A stretch of 60,000 nt of DNA from Antedon mediterranea (GCF_964355755.1 NC_092679.1:20576932-20636931), one strand, 5' to 3'. Shown: positions 1-58,990, counted from the stretch's first letter. The notes: generated from the letters alone by a model not told the origin. Translations and numbers: made by a program.

Positions 1-241
1 AAAGATTATCTGGAGATCTAAATATGCAAATCACAGTAATAATAGATACGGTACCATAAGTTAGTAACTTTTGGTGAAAATACAAATTAACAAAGACAAC
101 TTCTTAACCAAATAATGATATTGCTATTATGGGCTACGAAAATTCCTAAAGGGTTGATTAAATACTATCTTATTTTTGTTGAAAATGTTTAACTATGTCT
201 AAGCTTTAACTTTAATTATACAATAGAAAAATAAGGCTTAC

Positions 242-1041
242 CCAAGAATCCATCCCAGAGAACCGAAAGAGCGAAATTTGCTGTAAAATTTAGGGTTGTC
301 TTTTAATTCACTTATGATAGAAACGTCTAAAAATGACAAGTTTGCCGCGAAAAATATTTCGTATAATACAATCACAAAAACAAACTCCCAAAACAAGGTG
401 ACAACACCTTCTGGTTCATACAGCCATGTTTTATCTTTCTGGGCTTCAATTTCAATCATTGTTTCTTTTAGCTCATCTAAATACGCTTCGTTTTCGTACA
501 CTGATTGGTTGAAATTTGTTGAATAATTATCAGGTGGGACGTCAAGAAGTGTTGCTAAATTTGATATAGCAACGTCACAGGGTTCTCTTTCGGCAGGTTT
601 GAACAGAATTACGATAGGACCAAACATCATCAATCCGATTATAGATAATATAAACACAAATCGCCAAATCTTAAAACGATCGGCTATGAAGCCCCACAGA
701 GGTGTACAAAAGACACCGAGTGCGGGTCTGATGGTGAACAGCATGCCTATCCTGAAGGCATCTAGGCCTAACTGTCTGAGATACAAAGAAAGGTAGGGAG
801 CTATACACGCTAAAGCACCATAAACAAAGATGGGAATGATTCGTAAGGATATGTTATCATCTCGTAATGCTCTCCATGTCTTCTGACGTAATGTTTCCGG
901 CACGCCCTCTTTCAACTCATCTTTCGCACCTGTGTTGGAACTTTCTGCCGTCATGACGTCACAGTTTTCTCTGTAAGTAACATAATAATGTTTTGTTACC
1001 AGTCTAAAGGTTCCATACTTGCAGGCGATGAATCTTATCAT
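242..1041 (-). CDS. MFSD6: MFSD6-like major facilitator transporter, first coding exon (partial gene)
   Basis: A multi-pass membrane protein of the MFS_1-like/MFSD6 family; its substrate cannot be told from sequence. Seen: after a polar N-terminus comes a first hydrophobic stretch (IIPIFVYGALACIAPYLSLY), then LRQLGL, then a second segment ending PLWGFIADRF, the family's first cytoplasmic loop motif, then a third helix (FVFILSIIGLMMFGPIVIL). A long extracellular loop with an acidic patch follows, then a further helix and FRSFGSLGWILG, matching the conserved GSLGW segment of MFSD6. The exon ends at 242 with donor CTTGG|GTAAGCC, and the gene continues beyond base 1. Two in-frame starts are possible: Met at 1041, or Met at 954 (MTAESS). 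Both have G at -3. I prefer 954, because the first 29 residues from 1041 look unlike the family and run into the trinucleotide tract. An upstream acceptor is also possible. Confidence 0.82.
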
Positions 1042-1044
1042 ATC

Positions 1045-1560
1045 GTTATCATCGTCAACGTCAACGTCACCCTTCCTCCTAGGCTACATTCGACATCATC
1101 ATCATTATCACCATCCTACACTTGCAGTCGATCTAAATCTTCGTCATCTTAACTATCTCCTGGTTCCCTATCATACCTGTCATCACCGTCATTATCATCA
1201 TCATCATCATTATCATCATTACCATCATTATCATCCCTCCTAAGCTACATTCAACATCAACACTATTATATTATTATTATCATCATCCTTCCTCCTCCCA
1301 GTAGCCTACTTTCAACATCGCCATTATCAACACCTTATCTTTATCATTCCATTTCACATTGTTTCACTATTGTCATCATCAATTATCTCATCATCATCAT
1401 TATCATCGTTGTCATCCCCCTCACGGTGGTAACATCGTCATCAACATTAATTCATCAGCTTTATTCTCCTTAATTCATCAGCATCATCCTCCTACAATTG
1501 TCTACCCTCCTCCCACCGTCGTTAACACTGCTATATTCATCCTCATAAAACTGTTACTAT
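1045..1560. repeat. CAT/ATC-rich degenerate trinucleotide tract
   Basis: Clusters of (CAT)n, (ATC)n and (TCA)n, densest at 1100-1240 and 1360-1420, lie directly upstream of the MFSD6-like exon. Read on the minus strand the tract is (ATG/GAT)n. His-rich frames here come from the repeat. Confidence 0.8.
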
Positions 1561-1823
1561 CGTAAATTTATAAAAATTATCATAAACAACAACACCGCAC
1601 CGCGACATGTATTGATTTGTGTTCGATTTGCAACAGGTTGTGTTGAAATGGTAATTCGATAATTAAAATATAAAAACGACTACACGAATGCATTGGCGAT
1701 GCGAGTTCAGTAAATTCGTGTTTATTTTTTGAATCAAATTTAAAGTTTAATCTCGGTAGTGTTACGTGAGTTACACGAAAAGTAATTGTAAAATATATTG
1801 ATTTTAAGAAAATTATGCATTAT
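1561..1823. other. Intergenic, nothing recognised
   Basis: AT-rich sequence between the trinucleotide tract and the next TIR element. A short inverted match (acgaatgcattgg / ttcgtg) is the only structure seen. Confidence 0.5.
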
Positions 1824-2007
1824 GGCTAATTTACACTAGACGAGCGGTAACGGTAAGCGGAAAACCGCGTAGCTTGTTCCACGTAGAATCTGTATATATT
1901 TTGAGCGGAAACCACCCGTTCGCGCCGCGTTATGTGTAAATGGTCATAAAGAATAACATAGATTCTATATTGTTATTACCGTTACCGCTCATCTGTGTAA
2001 ATCGGCC
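1824..2007. mobile_element. 184-bp MITE with ~33-bp terminal inverted repeats
   Basis: The left end (GGCTAATTTACAC...GAGCGGTAACGGTAA) matches the reverse complement of the right end (GGCCGATTTACAC...GAGCGGTAACGGTAA) with a few mismatches over about 33 bp. The interior is GC-richer (aaaaccgcg, cgcgccgcg) and non-coding. No clear target duplication. A non-autonomous DNA transposon is inferred. Confidence 0.75.
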
Positions 2008-3280
2008 TTTATAATTTCTTTTCTAGACCCACGTTACTGATTCCTCTATATCACCATTCTTTACCCCATGATATCACCCTTTTCTTTGTTTTCAATGTTT
2101 TGAGTATTGTCAAATATACACGCATAACAGTTTGAGCAATTTCTTCTACAATAAAATCAACTTAACCCACATGAACTAAGTTCACAAACTGTATTAAAAT
2201 AAGTGCACCTTTACCATTGAACCATAACGCTCTTTGCTGGCTATTCATTATAAAACCAGTGATAATAACGACCAAAGGGCATCTAGGCTCACTGTACCGT
2301 CACTGTCTGAAAAGGCACTATAGGCCTTTGTGTGAACGCTTAGCAGCTTTTATAATTAATTGTACATTTTGAAGCGCAACTATGCCTATTATATGTATAA
2401 TTGCCTTGATATAGCACCGTAGGCATTTTTTACCATCGACTGAATATTTCGCAATAGTAAATAAGTACTGATAACGATTGTACACTTAGCCTACACTTAA
2501 CGTTTGTTGTAGATGTTATATAGAATTAATTTAACATTGAAATTAAAAACAGCGACAGTCCAGATCACTGCAGCAATGTGATATTTATCAGGCCTCGACT
2601 AATCGAATTCCAATGAATACAAAGAAAGATACCTCCGGCGAGATTCGAACCTGTGATCAACAACTTCAGGGCGGGTGCAGTATCATAACGTGAAATATTG
2701 TACACTTACCGTTTTTTTAGGCCTAGCAAATCGTCATAAACCGGTTCGCTAAGTCGAGTTAATTAACCAGTTGTTTACATTTTCCTCTTACACGTTGCCG
2801 GGATTTAATGAACGTACAGTATAGTATTCTATTTTACAATTTTTAGATCATCATCCGTACGATTGACACACTTCATTTATTTAATTGTTATTTAAAGTGG
2901 AGCATATTAAAACAGCTGTTGCGTATCAGATAGTTATTCATCGAAGGACTTATTCGTTAGTGAATTAACACTGATTTTAAATAGATTCTTTTCTCCTCAC
3001 TTCTAACGGAAAAGAGGCGAGGCTTCCTGATTCAATTCTAAATACTATTTGTGTTGGTTACTAACTCTATGGCCAAACGTCAGCAATAGTCCATGGTAGT
3101 TGTATTTCATTAAGACAAAAACATAGTCAGCTTTATCCATTACACAGATAACTATTTGATATAATTTAATAATGTAATAAACGGTAAAAAAAAAGAAATG
3201 AAAGAAATCGCCTTAAATGTTGGATATAATATAGGCCTATACAACAGTAGAACACCTCCTTTTTGGAACACCTCCATTAT
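2008..3280. other. Intergenic DNA with a possible degenerate tRNA-type SINE head
   Basis: No gene found. Near 2640-2665 the minus strand carries a B-box-like word (GGTTCGAATC), suggesting the remnant of a tRNA-derived SINE. The rest is AT-rich unique-looking DNA with a few AGGCCT words. Confidence 0.4.
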
Positions 3281-3480
3281 TAAGACCAGTCCACACTGAA
3301 CTTAGACGCGAAGTGACACGCGTCAAATCGAACCGTATTATGACGCGACGAACGATCTCTGCAGTGTGAACATCAAATCGAATGTGACGTTTACAGTAGG
3401 CGTCATATCAGACGATTTTCAACCTCAAAGGCTTCGCGCGTGAATTCGCCTTTTTAAGCTTTGCGCGATTCAACTGGGGA
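3281..3480. mobile_element. Possible degenerate TIR element, CpG-rich
   Basis: This block is CpG-rich compared with its surroundings (gacgcgaagtgacacgcg, tatgacgcgacgaacg). It carries 'agtccacactgaac' at the left and 'cagtgtgaac' further right, in opposite orientation, resembling the TIR words of other elements here. The boundaries are guesses. Confidence 0.35.
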
Positions 3481-4125
3481 TATCTCATTCATTTTAAGTA
3501 ATTTCACTTTTCCGATATTTATAATAAAACATTTATTCTCGCTCTTCATAAAAGTATATACAAACATAACATTACAAATAATTTTCACAAAAAAATATTG
3601 ATATAAAAATCTTAAAACATGTCATCCATATTGCATAAACCCATTACTATAATATGATTTTTTTAAATATTTCGATGAAATAAAATAGACAACAGACAAT
3701 CAGTTGTTCATTGAATATAAAGCAATTAAAAACGTACTGTACTTTTAAAAACATTGTTTATGTTGAGCAATATCGTTAGAAAATAGGTTATAAAACTCTA
3801 GCAGGCCTATATAACTACTTTTAATATTAAAAAAACGATTGTAAAAATTTGGAAAATATTCAGTGATATATATCTCCACACATGACAATATATCATATGC
3901 AAATTCCATAATACAGCGGCACATGTGATTCATTAACACTACGGTCAACCTCCTAGTCAAAAACAGGCCTATTAATAGGACAGTATCCTACTAAAGAAAC
4001 GAGGAACATTCCATTATGTTTCACCTCCAATACAAAGAACACACCTATAAAGGGGATAGTATAAGAACTAATACATTTTTTAACACTACAGCCAGCCCCA
4101 ATTATTCAGAGGATCCTCATATTAA
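3481..4125. other. AT-rich intergenic DNA
   Basis: No recognisable gene; the short frame on the minus strand at 3745-3960 has no family resemblance. Confidence 0.4.
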
Positions 4126-4425
4126 ATCTTCGTTCCCAATAGGACGCAACGCAAACGCAAGGACGTAATCCATCGCTTTTGATCGGTAAAGCTTGGTTCC
4201 CACTAGAACGTAACGCAAGGACGTAAACGCAACGCAAGCGTTTTAACCAATGACAAGCGAAGTTATAGACAGTTAGCAATCACAAGCGAATAAGCCATCG
4301 CTTATGATTGGTCAATTCACTTGCGTTGCGTTACGTCCTTGCGTTGCGTCGCTAGTGGGAACCACGCTTTAATCAAATGGCTTACGTCGTTGCGTTAGAT
4401 CCTAGTGGGAAACACGCTTTAGGAG
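4126..4425. mobile_element. Outer copy of the 'GGTTCCCACTAG-ACGTAACGCAA' MITE, split by an inner copy
   Basis: The left half (4126-4186: ttcccaataggacgcaacgc ... catcgcttttgatcgg) and the right half (4373-4425: tcaaatggcttacgtcgttg ... gtgggaaacacgcttta) correspond to the two halves of the intact relative at 4645-4806. They are separated exactly by the complete copy at 4187-4372. Confidence 0.75.
4187..4372. mobile_element. Inner copy of the same MITE family, TA-flanked
   Basis: A complete element with long TIRs: left TAAAGCTTGGTTCCCACTAG then ACGTAACGCAAGGACGT; right ACGTCCTTGCGTTGCG then CTAGTGGGAACCACGCTTTA. Termini start and end at TA, as expected for Tc1/mariner-type MITEs. It sits inside the outer copy. 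Confidence 0.82.
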
Positions 4426-4644
4426 AAACTTTTCCGTGCACTGCGGCCAAACCCTATTATTTTATGGAACACCATATGAAGGGGAAATGATGTTGTGCCT
4501 GGAAGGTGTGGTTCCTACTTCAGTTCAAAGTTGATCAACTTTGGCATTCAATTTAAATACACACTGTATAATTTATAACATATATTTGTTTCCATAATAT
4601 ATGTATTCTTTCACCCTATCATCTGTTGGTATTTAAATACATTT

Positions 4645-4806
4645 TAAGCTTGGTTTCCACTAGCACGCAACGCAAGAACGTAGACGCAAAGGAAGCGAGT
4701 TGACCAATGACAACCGACTGTTCGAATAATCCATCGCTTGTGATTGGTCAAATCACGTACGTTGCGTTACGTCATTACGTTGCGTCTCTAGTGGAAACCA
4801 AGCTTT
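4645..4806. mobile_element. Third copy of the 'ACGTAACGCAA' MITE family
   Basis: TIRs TTAAGCTTGGTTTCCACTAG and CTAGTGGAAACCAAGCTTTA bracket about 120 bp that includes the family's internal word gaccaatgacaaccgac and its partner cttgtgattggtcaaat. It is the best-preserved single copy and served as the comparison for the split outer copy at 4126-4425. Confidence 0.82.
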
Positions 4807-6149
4807 AATTAGGTAACTGAAACGTGTATTTACATAGTTTGGACAAGATTTAGCATAAAATTAAAAACAAAATAACTACATTAATTCAAAAACCAATTAC
4901 AATCCATAATCAGCAACAACAATAACATTATTTCTTCAGAAAATAATTACATTCATAAAATCTAATTCTATCAGCTGAATTTTAAAAATGGCAATTTTAG
5001 AGGGCAAGTTAGTTTAAAATTTCACCTACAGTAAAAAATTACATTTTAATATAAAATTGTATAGGCCTACTCAATTCAAGCAGCATAATATAGAAATGAA
5101 GATACAAACAGGTTTATTAAACAAAATATTCGCGAAAAAAATAGTTCATTGCCTAACGAATGTACTATAAATTATTTTACTTATATATATATATGTATTA
5201 TTTTAAACAATTGGTCATGAAATTGATTTTAATATATTTTATAAACACACATAAAACAGAGAAAATAATTTATACAACACACACGGTGGTATGGAATTAC
5301 ATCCCATAGCGGATTTATATCATAATTAATAATATAATATTCACTAATAAAATTAAAATTTGGCCCATAAAATATATCTATCATAAATAACAAAATTAAA
5401 AATTGTCACTACAGTACTAATTAATATTAATACTATACAAGAAAAAAATTATTAAAATATATAAATGTGAAAATTTACAATTCATAAAGGAAGATTTGTC
5501 TATAATATTACCTGTCTATTATAATAATATTGGTATTACATTTACAGTACTGGTCAGCGTGTGAAGAATGTTTAATCATATTATAAAATTGTTCTGATAT
5601 ATACATCACTATGTAAAAAATTTGGCATACTAAACCACTATATGACTGTGTCAATATGTACAAATACTATTGAATACAAAGTCATTGTGTATATTTCCAG
5701 TTTATAGAATATTTTCTAATGTCATTGTTGAACTGTCTGATGTTACGGTACCATGTGAATAGTCTACATGTAGGTTCTAGGTTATATTTCTACTTAATGT
5801 TAGTAAAAAAGATAAATATTTTGGCACATACTTAAGCAAAATTGAAATGCCGACTGGTCAACTAAAATAAAACTTTCACAGGGCTTTCATGGTATTGTTC
5901 GATTGGAAAGCGACTCTTTTTCAGCGTGGTACAGTGGAGCACTAGTCTTCAATTGTACGCACACACCCAACAGAGATCAAATTGATACGTCCTCTTCTTT
6001 CGGTAAATTAATTCACAAATCGGTTGCTCCGAAGAGATATATATATAAATCAACATCTGCTTTTTGTTGATGAATATGATGGTGATCGGTATCACGCTGT
6101 GGTCTTCCCGTACTTTATTTTACCTAAATATACGCGCAAGTTTTCTTCG
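4807..6149 (-). other. AT-rich 3' flank / probable 3' UTR of the ALK-type gene
   Basis: No coding potential seen. A minus-strand AATAAA lies at 6119-6114, about 31 nt after the receptor's stop codon. That is unusually close, and other AT-rich hexamers farther down (5000-5600) could serve instead. The true poly(A) site cannot be fixed from sequence. Confidence 0.35.
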
Positions 6150-53013
<46,864 letters not shown>

Positions 53014-53500
53014 ATTTAAAAGCGAAAACGAATAAAACTGATCAAAAGTTTATATTCAAGTTTTTATTTGTAATTTATAAAAATCAATTTGTATTTTTTT
53101 TTAAATTTAATATGTACCTACTATCAATGAATTTTTCAATTTAAATTTTGCAAAATGCGATACATTTCCACGCTATTAAGCAAGTCACGTTTCATTCAAC
53201 AATATTGAATACATATCAATCAAACGGGAATGTCATCACTTGTTTGTTTTTCATCAAACAGATTTCATGTAATATTCTTTGTTATTATTCCACCTGTTGT
53301 AAATTTCTTCTTATTAGTTCTCAAGTCATTCGCATCTAACCGGAAATATTCAAGTTTATACTCCACTGTTCGATTGGTTTTTGTCTATGTTGTTTACAGT
53401 TTCCAAGGAGATTCAATCCATTCCTATGTTGAAAACAAAAAAAACATTAATTACATTTTCAGTTACGGTAATGCAAGGTATTTTGTACAAATTTTAATTT
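53014..53500 (-). promoter_or_regulatory. Upstream flank of ALK start codon (promoter or 5' UTR intron boundary)
   Basis: AT-rich; no TATA box in a convincing position. A minus-strand CCAAT lies at 53377-53373, about 360 bp before the ATG. A possible acceptor (cttttgatcag|TTTTATTCG) just before the ATG would suit a spliced 5' leader. Neither is decisive. Confidence 0.25.
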
Positions 53501-53503
53501 AAA

Positions 53504-53822
53504 TAATAATAATAATACCACATTTATATAGCGCCCTTTTCATGAGTAATCATGCTCAAGGGCGCTTTACAAGGATTATTACCCCAGTATTTTTTGGGAT
53601 CAAACACGTATGGAAACATACTCCCATAATGCAGCCGGTAACCAGCGCAAAGTTGTGTCTAGATCTAACTGGGTACCCATTTATACACCTGGGTGGAGAG
53701 AGGCAACGTAAGTAAAGTATCTTGCCTACGGATACAAGCAATGCGGCGAGAGTTGGATTCGAACCTAGGTCTGACGATCGGTAGTCCAACGTCCAACACA
53801 CTGCGCCACACGCCCTCACTGA
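53504..53822 (-). mobile_element. tRNA-derived SINE, family S3 (minus)
   Basis: On the minus strand the head has GTGTGGCGCAGTGTGTTGGA (A box) and GGTTCGAATCC (B box). The 3' end carries 'aaagcgcccttgagcatgat' and 'gggcgctatataaatgtgg' with an (ATT)n tail, a 3' end I associate with SINEs widespread in marine invertebrates. The frame 53556-53819 is its shadow. Confidence 0.82.
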
Positions 53823-54890
53823 GATTGAAATGAAATATAGATGAATTGTAGATTTACTTTTTACCTAAATTCCTATAAATAAAAATTTTACATTTTCTTT
53901 CTCTTTGGTTGCTAGTACAAATTTCATCATTTTACTATCAGGCCTATAAATATTAATAGTATAATTATATACTGAAAATTTATTTCTCATTTGACCTAAT
54001 AAAAGAAAATATTATATTGGATAACTCGGTTAAACATTTTATTTATGGATCGATTGATTTATGGTCCAATTATAGAATGGTTTTATATACCTGTAGAATG
54101 TAATCTAAAACTGTTTACAGGTTGCTGCAGTAGAACTGTGTTCACCTGCAGTAATTAGTTAATAATAAATTGATAGTTAATTAGTTTACAATCGGTGTGT
54201 TTATTTGTAAATAATAGCATAACATGTGTGACATTCCATATGACTCAGCTTGAACAACAATTACACAAAACAATGCACTCAAATAATAGACTAGCCTGAC
54301 AGAGCATGCAGTATTGTTTGCTTAACAAATTGACAGGAAAAATAAGTTACAGGGAGGGACTTGATGGCAAAAGAATTAGGGACGTTTCATCCCAGGGATA
54401 ATTCAGCTCCGGCATGGAGGTTCTGTGGGATGAGTCAGCCTACTTTTAGCTCAAAAGTCCCACTTTTCAGACCGAAATGACCCACATTTAGGCAGAATCA
54501 AATGATTGTTAATAATATATTTTTGTGGTATTATCAAGGTGTCTGAACTAAACATGCATTATTTGTTTAACGGCCAAATCATAAGGTAAATACAAAATAT
54601 TTGGAAAATTAATTCCATACTAATTTAATTGGAAATAAATAGATGGAATATTTCAACAAGTTACCTTTAGAACAAATCATTTAATTCTAAACTTGAAAAC
54701 ATAACATATTAAAAATGATATAATATTGAAAATAATATAATATTATAACAATATTAACTATATTAATAAATATATTATTAGGAATATTAGGTGTAATAAG
54801 GTATTGTAGCCCAGAGGGTATTTCTTTACTTGGCAGTGACACACTACTAGTAGCTACATGCCTAGAAATTAAACTAAGCTTAGGCTTTAG
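53823..54890. other. Non-coding upstream DNA, nothing recognised
   Basis: AT-rich, with no open frame of note. Confidence 0.45.
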
Positions 54891-54894
54891 GACC

Positions 54895-55010
54895 GAATAA
54901 TTGTCCCCTTAAGGGTGTTCCATTAACATATAGTGCACCACATTCATTTCAAGAGATTTCCTTTCAAATATGGATTTCTCAAAGAAAAGGGGTTCTAGTG
55001 TAAAGGACTT
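54895..55010. repeat. CCCTTAATAG-type repeat unit
   Basis: 'attgtccccttaagggtgtt', 'aaaaggggttctagtgtaa'; degenerate. Confidence 0.55.
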
Positions 55011-55475
55011 GAACACATAATACATGGTATTACGACAAGCAACAGCCAGGCAACCATTATTTCACAACTCCATCATCGTCCAATTACTTATGACGAGCAA
55101 TGACATTTATATATAACACCCACATACCTGGAACTTCATTACTTTAATGACAGGTTATGGAATAGATTACCGATTCTATATTGTTAAAATCGAGGCAAAC
55201 AAGCCACTGACCTACTTTTCAATATCGTTCGTTTGTGAACAAATAGTCAGTTGTAGAGGAGTAGCTTAAGAATAGAATACAATTTAAACATGTAACTTGA
55301 TACGATATTGTTATATAATACCATTACAGGCTTGAATATATTACTGTATGTGATTTGATAGCATTGTTTCTACTGAACAGGAAAATACAATTTTAAAATC
55401 GTTCCGAAACAGGTTCACAAAAAAAATAACCGATTTTTAAAAACTGATTCCGGTCTTGATCTCTAAAAACTTTTC

Positions 55476-55814
55476 TTAAAGATGTATTGTCCCCCAAAAA
55501 CATGAAAAATGAAGATTAATCAGACTAAATATGCCATTTTGCAGTTTTAATAATAAAAATAATTCACTTCTGTAAAAAAAAAACCAAAATAATAATGATT
55601 TTGTTGATAAAATAGCAAGTTATAAAAAGAAACAGTTAATTTTAACCAAAAACCATTGTCTGACAAACAATTAAGTATTGTTTGCTTTAAATTAAATCAT
55701 TTTTTTTCCGATGCAGATTTTGGTCAAAGTGAATACCGTAACTATATGTGACATTAAAAATGGCAAAAAAATGGAAAAAAAAATTATTTTTAAGGGGGAC
55801 AATATATCTTTAAA
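55476..55814. mobile_element. MITE family C copy
   Basis: Left TTAAAGATGTATTGTCCCCC, right GGGGGACAATATATCTTTAA, near-perfect inverses with TA ends. Interior 'accaaaaaccattgtctgac' is the inverse of the copy at 26976-27255. Confidence 0.83.
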
Positions 55815-56940
55815 CCGAGTACAGTTTGTGCAGTCGCAAGGTATGTAAAAATTCTTTTCACTTTGTGGTGCCATCATTGATACAGTATATGCTATGTACT
55901 CTAGTACTCTAGTTACAGTATATAACGAAGTGAACTAGTTTTTCTTAAGAATTTAATTATCTAATGTTACTGAAATGTTTCCCTGTAAACATTTGTGGTG
56001 GTTAATTCCAAAAATAAAATGATTTATAGCTTTTAGAAAAAGTAGTTTCCTCATGATTGTTTTCGTGGTTCTGTGAGGAAATAAGGTAAAAAGTTTTTCT
56101 TACTTCTGATGTGTATTCTATTTAAAAAATACTTTTAAAGTGTTGTTGTCTCCTGATTTTGGAGCTAGCTTTTTTTCTAATGACAAAAAAATTAATAACC
56201 GATAAAATCATAACATTCTGATTATTGCAAGCATAAAGGTAAAATTTTATTGCATAATGGTTTTCTTGAAATTGAAAATTAATGCCGCGATTCATTTAAT
56301 CATGTTTTAAAGAGTCGGTGTCGGTTTATTTTAAATTTGTAGTATAAATCAAAGTCGATGTCCTTTTAAAATATAGTACAATACTTTATTGATATTTAAC
56401 AAGTGTATATATACTTAAAGCTCTGCTAACTTTTCTGGCTGTTTTACTTTATTGTTTTGATTTAGCTTTTCGCTTTTTTTTTTTGTATCTCCATTGAGAT
56501 CCAGCCACTGATACCCACAGCATTGTCATTTTTTCAGTAATTTGCCTTTGGATTTATATATATATTTTGGCCGAACACGTTAAATAAAGAAAAAGAGGAA
56601 TAAATACCTGTTGCTCAGACAATATTAAAAATAAATTTCAGTTTTTTTGGTGGTTAATTAAAAAAAAAATAAGTAGCTTATTAAATGCAAACTTCCTTCT
56701 AAATGATAATAATTTTAGATTAAAAAAACAAAATTGATTTAATAACTATTAGTCATGATTTGGATCAAAACATTTTAGTTTTGTAATGAAGATGAAAGTA
56801 AATATAATATTGATTAAAATCTTCATATTAGACATGATATATCTTTATGAAGTGGAACGTGTGACAGATTCACTTTTTCCAAGTGACTGACTTTATACAA
56901 AGTCCAATCCTACAGTATGTACTGAAATGCCTAGGATTAG
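55815..56940. other. Non-coding AT-rich DNA, nothing recognised
   Basis: Repeated poly-T and poly-A words only. Confidence 0.4.
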
Positions 56941-56942
56941 GC

Positions 56943-57664
56943 CAAGTTGAGCCGCCACCAGAAAAACGTTATTTTTTATGGAACGCCAAATGCTAACTTT
57001 CGCCGGTGCTCGTTCAATTTATATTAGGGATCGATGTACATTCAAAAGTTTATATATCATGGTTTTTAGTATATATATTATTAAATATTATAATTAAAGA
57101 AATAATTATGAAAATCTGGCTTGTAGATTCCAAAATATAAAACATCACCGAAAGTGATCGTTTTTAGCCAAAAATGACGTAAACAACTAGGTAGGCTTAC
57201 TCCATTTTTCGGTAAAATAATTACATAAAATCACGTTTTTTAGTAAAATATTTTGTGTATTAACATTGTAAAATTCAATAAAATATGATATTAAAAGATT
57301 AGTAAATAAAAAATAATATTTAATTAACCTCATTCGAAGAATGTTAATACTCTATTAATTAGTCCTGAGAGAGGACAACGTGACTTTACGTGGTAGGCCT
57401 ACACGCGGCGAGAAAAATTATGAGTGCACTGAATTTTTTCCTCGAAAGATTAAAAACAAAACAATTACATTATTAAATATTACTACTTTCCTTTGCTGTG
57501 TTGTTAATTATAATATGCAATTATATATTATTTATTTTCATGACACAATAAACCAAGACCATGAACTTATGTACTAGGACACCATCCTAATCACTACGCG
57601 AAATGTCGTAAAAGACGCATGCACTGGGCGTTTCATAGAAATCACCGGCGGCTCAACTTGTCGG
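56943..57664. mobile_element. ~720-bp TIR element with GC-rich ends (family F)
   Basis: Left CAAGTTGAGCCGCCACCAG and the inverse of the right end CAAGTTGAGCCGCCGGTGA agree. Homology runs on inward (atggaacgccaaatgc versus atgaaacgcccagtgc), giving TIRs of about 55 bp. The interior is AT-rich and has no transposase. Confidence 0.7.
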
Positions 57665-58182
57665 TGGCCCAACCGGTCATATCCCAAATACCTTTGTCTG
57701 GTGTTAAAAGGTACAAATACAATGCATATTTACTCATGTATTAAAAAACAACTTGCCTAACGCCTTATATTATTTGTTGTGATTTTGCATTGATAAAGTC
57801 ATAAATAGGGTGGCATTACAGTAGCAACAATCATTTCAATACAAAGCAGTACAAGTGAAAAAAAATCACAAAAATAATGTTTATTTTAAACCCTAAAAAA
57901 AAAACACTGTATTAAATACTCATGTATTTATTTCCAAAAATAAAAAAAACACTCGAAATCCCTTCCCGAATTCTCTAATTAAATTTATCCCCATTTAAAC
58001 CATTTACCTAAATATTTCCAAATCTCGCCTTGTTAAAACCAATAGTATTGGGTCAAGAACAGGACAAGGCTATGCTAGATAAGCAATGACCCTAGCCTAG
58101 ATAAGATTAGAAATCCCCCACTCACAACATTGGCCCAATCAGTCAGTGAGTGGTGGTGATGGCCTAGTTAGTACTTACCATT

Positions 58183-58400
58183 CTCTAGGCGGCAGGGGCT
58201 AAACAACTTAAGGTTTGCATCCTGCTCCTGGATGTTAAAATCATTTACAAATACACTTCCTTCCGTGATTGACTATTAACTGTGAATTTACCTTCTACTT
58301 CTGACGACTTTGATTTCCATACATGCGTTTAAATATCGATCACCTCAGCGCCTCTTAACTACCCGCGTACTAAAGTTTTTTGGTAATTTGGACTTCACCA
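58183..58400 (-). other. Candidate untranslated 5' exon and promoter region (speculative)
   Basis: The minus strand has a strong donor GAGAATG|GTAAGTACT at about 58183, preceded by moderately GC-rich sequence (agcccctgccgcctagaga; ggcgctgaggtgatcgat). It could be the leader exon of the ALK gene 5.2 kb downstream. No other evidence. Confidence 0.22.
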
Positions 58401-58751
58401 TTTTAAGCACGGGGTGCAAATAAAATTATATAGAGGGGGTAAATCACAAAAAGGGTTACACTGCAGCAAAGACACATACACAGAAAGTTCCTTTTTAAAT
58501 TCTCAATTTTATATTACAATCTGGAGAAAAATATTTTAAAACAAATGAAAAAGTTAACAAATATAAATACAACTTAATTACAGCAGTACAGCCATTTACA
58601 ATAATAAACATTAAAAAACAAAATACTAGTCGATTAATTAATTAACATTAAGGAATCACAAACTGTTTGTTGTTTTAAAAGTAAAGTTAAAAAGTATCTA
58701 CAGGAACGTACACTAGCACTAGAAACTATTTAATAAGCGCTTCTTCTATTT

Positions 58752-58990
58752 TTGATAGTCCCTTTGCTGTTTTTTTTAGTAATTTTTATATGTTTCATTG
58801 TATGTCTTTTTGCTGTTCTTTCAAAGGACCTCATTGGAAACAAGTCCGTAGAGACTTTTATGAGTTATCCTTGGCATCCTTTCTTGTTTTATTCATGGTT
58901 TTTTATATTTGCTATTTTTAATTGTATGTCTGTGATTTTTTATATATTGATGCCGAAATAAATCAAATCAAATCAAATCAAATTAAATAA
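58752..58990 (+). mobile_element. LINE 3' end with (AATCA)n tail
   Basis: T-rich 3'-UTR-like sequence ('gagttatccttggcatcctt', 'tgatgccgaaataaatcaaa') ending in five AATCA units; resembles a 5'-truncated CR1/L2-like insertion. Confidence 0.6.

Noticed and set aside
296-796. Plus-strand frames opposite the MFSD6-like exon
   Set aside because: Antisense shadows of a clear transporter exon.
53556-53819. 87-aa minus-strand frame (MRACGAVCWTLDYRSSDLGS...)
   Set aside because: Lies entirely within SINE S3; the peptide is the translated tRNA-like head.
58752-58961. 69-aa hydrophobic plus-strand frame
   Set aside because: Falls in a LINE-like 3' UTR that ends in an (AATCA)n tail.
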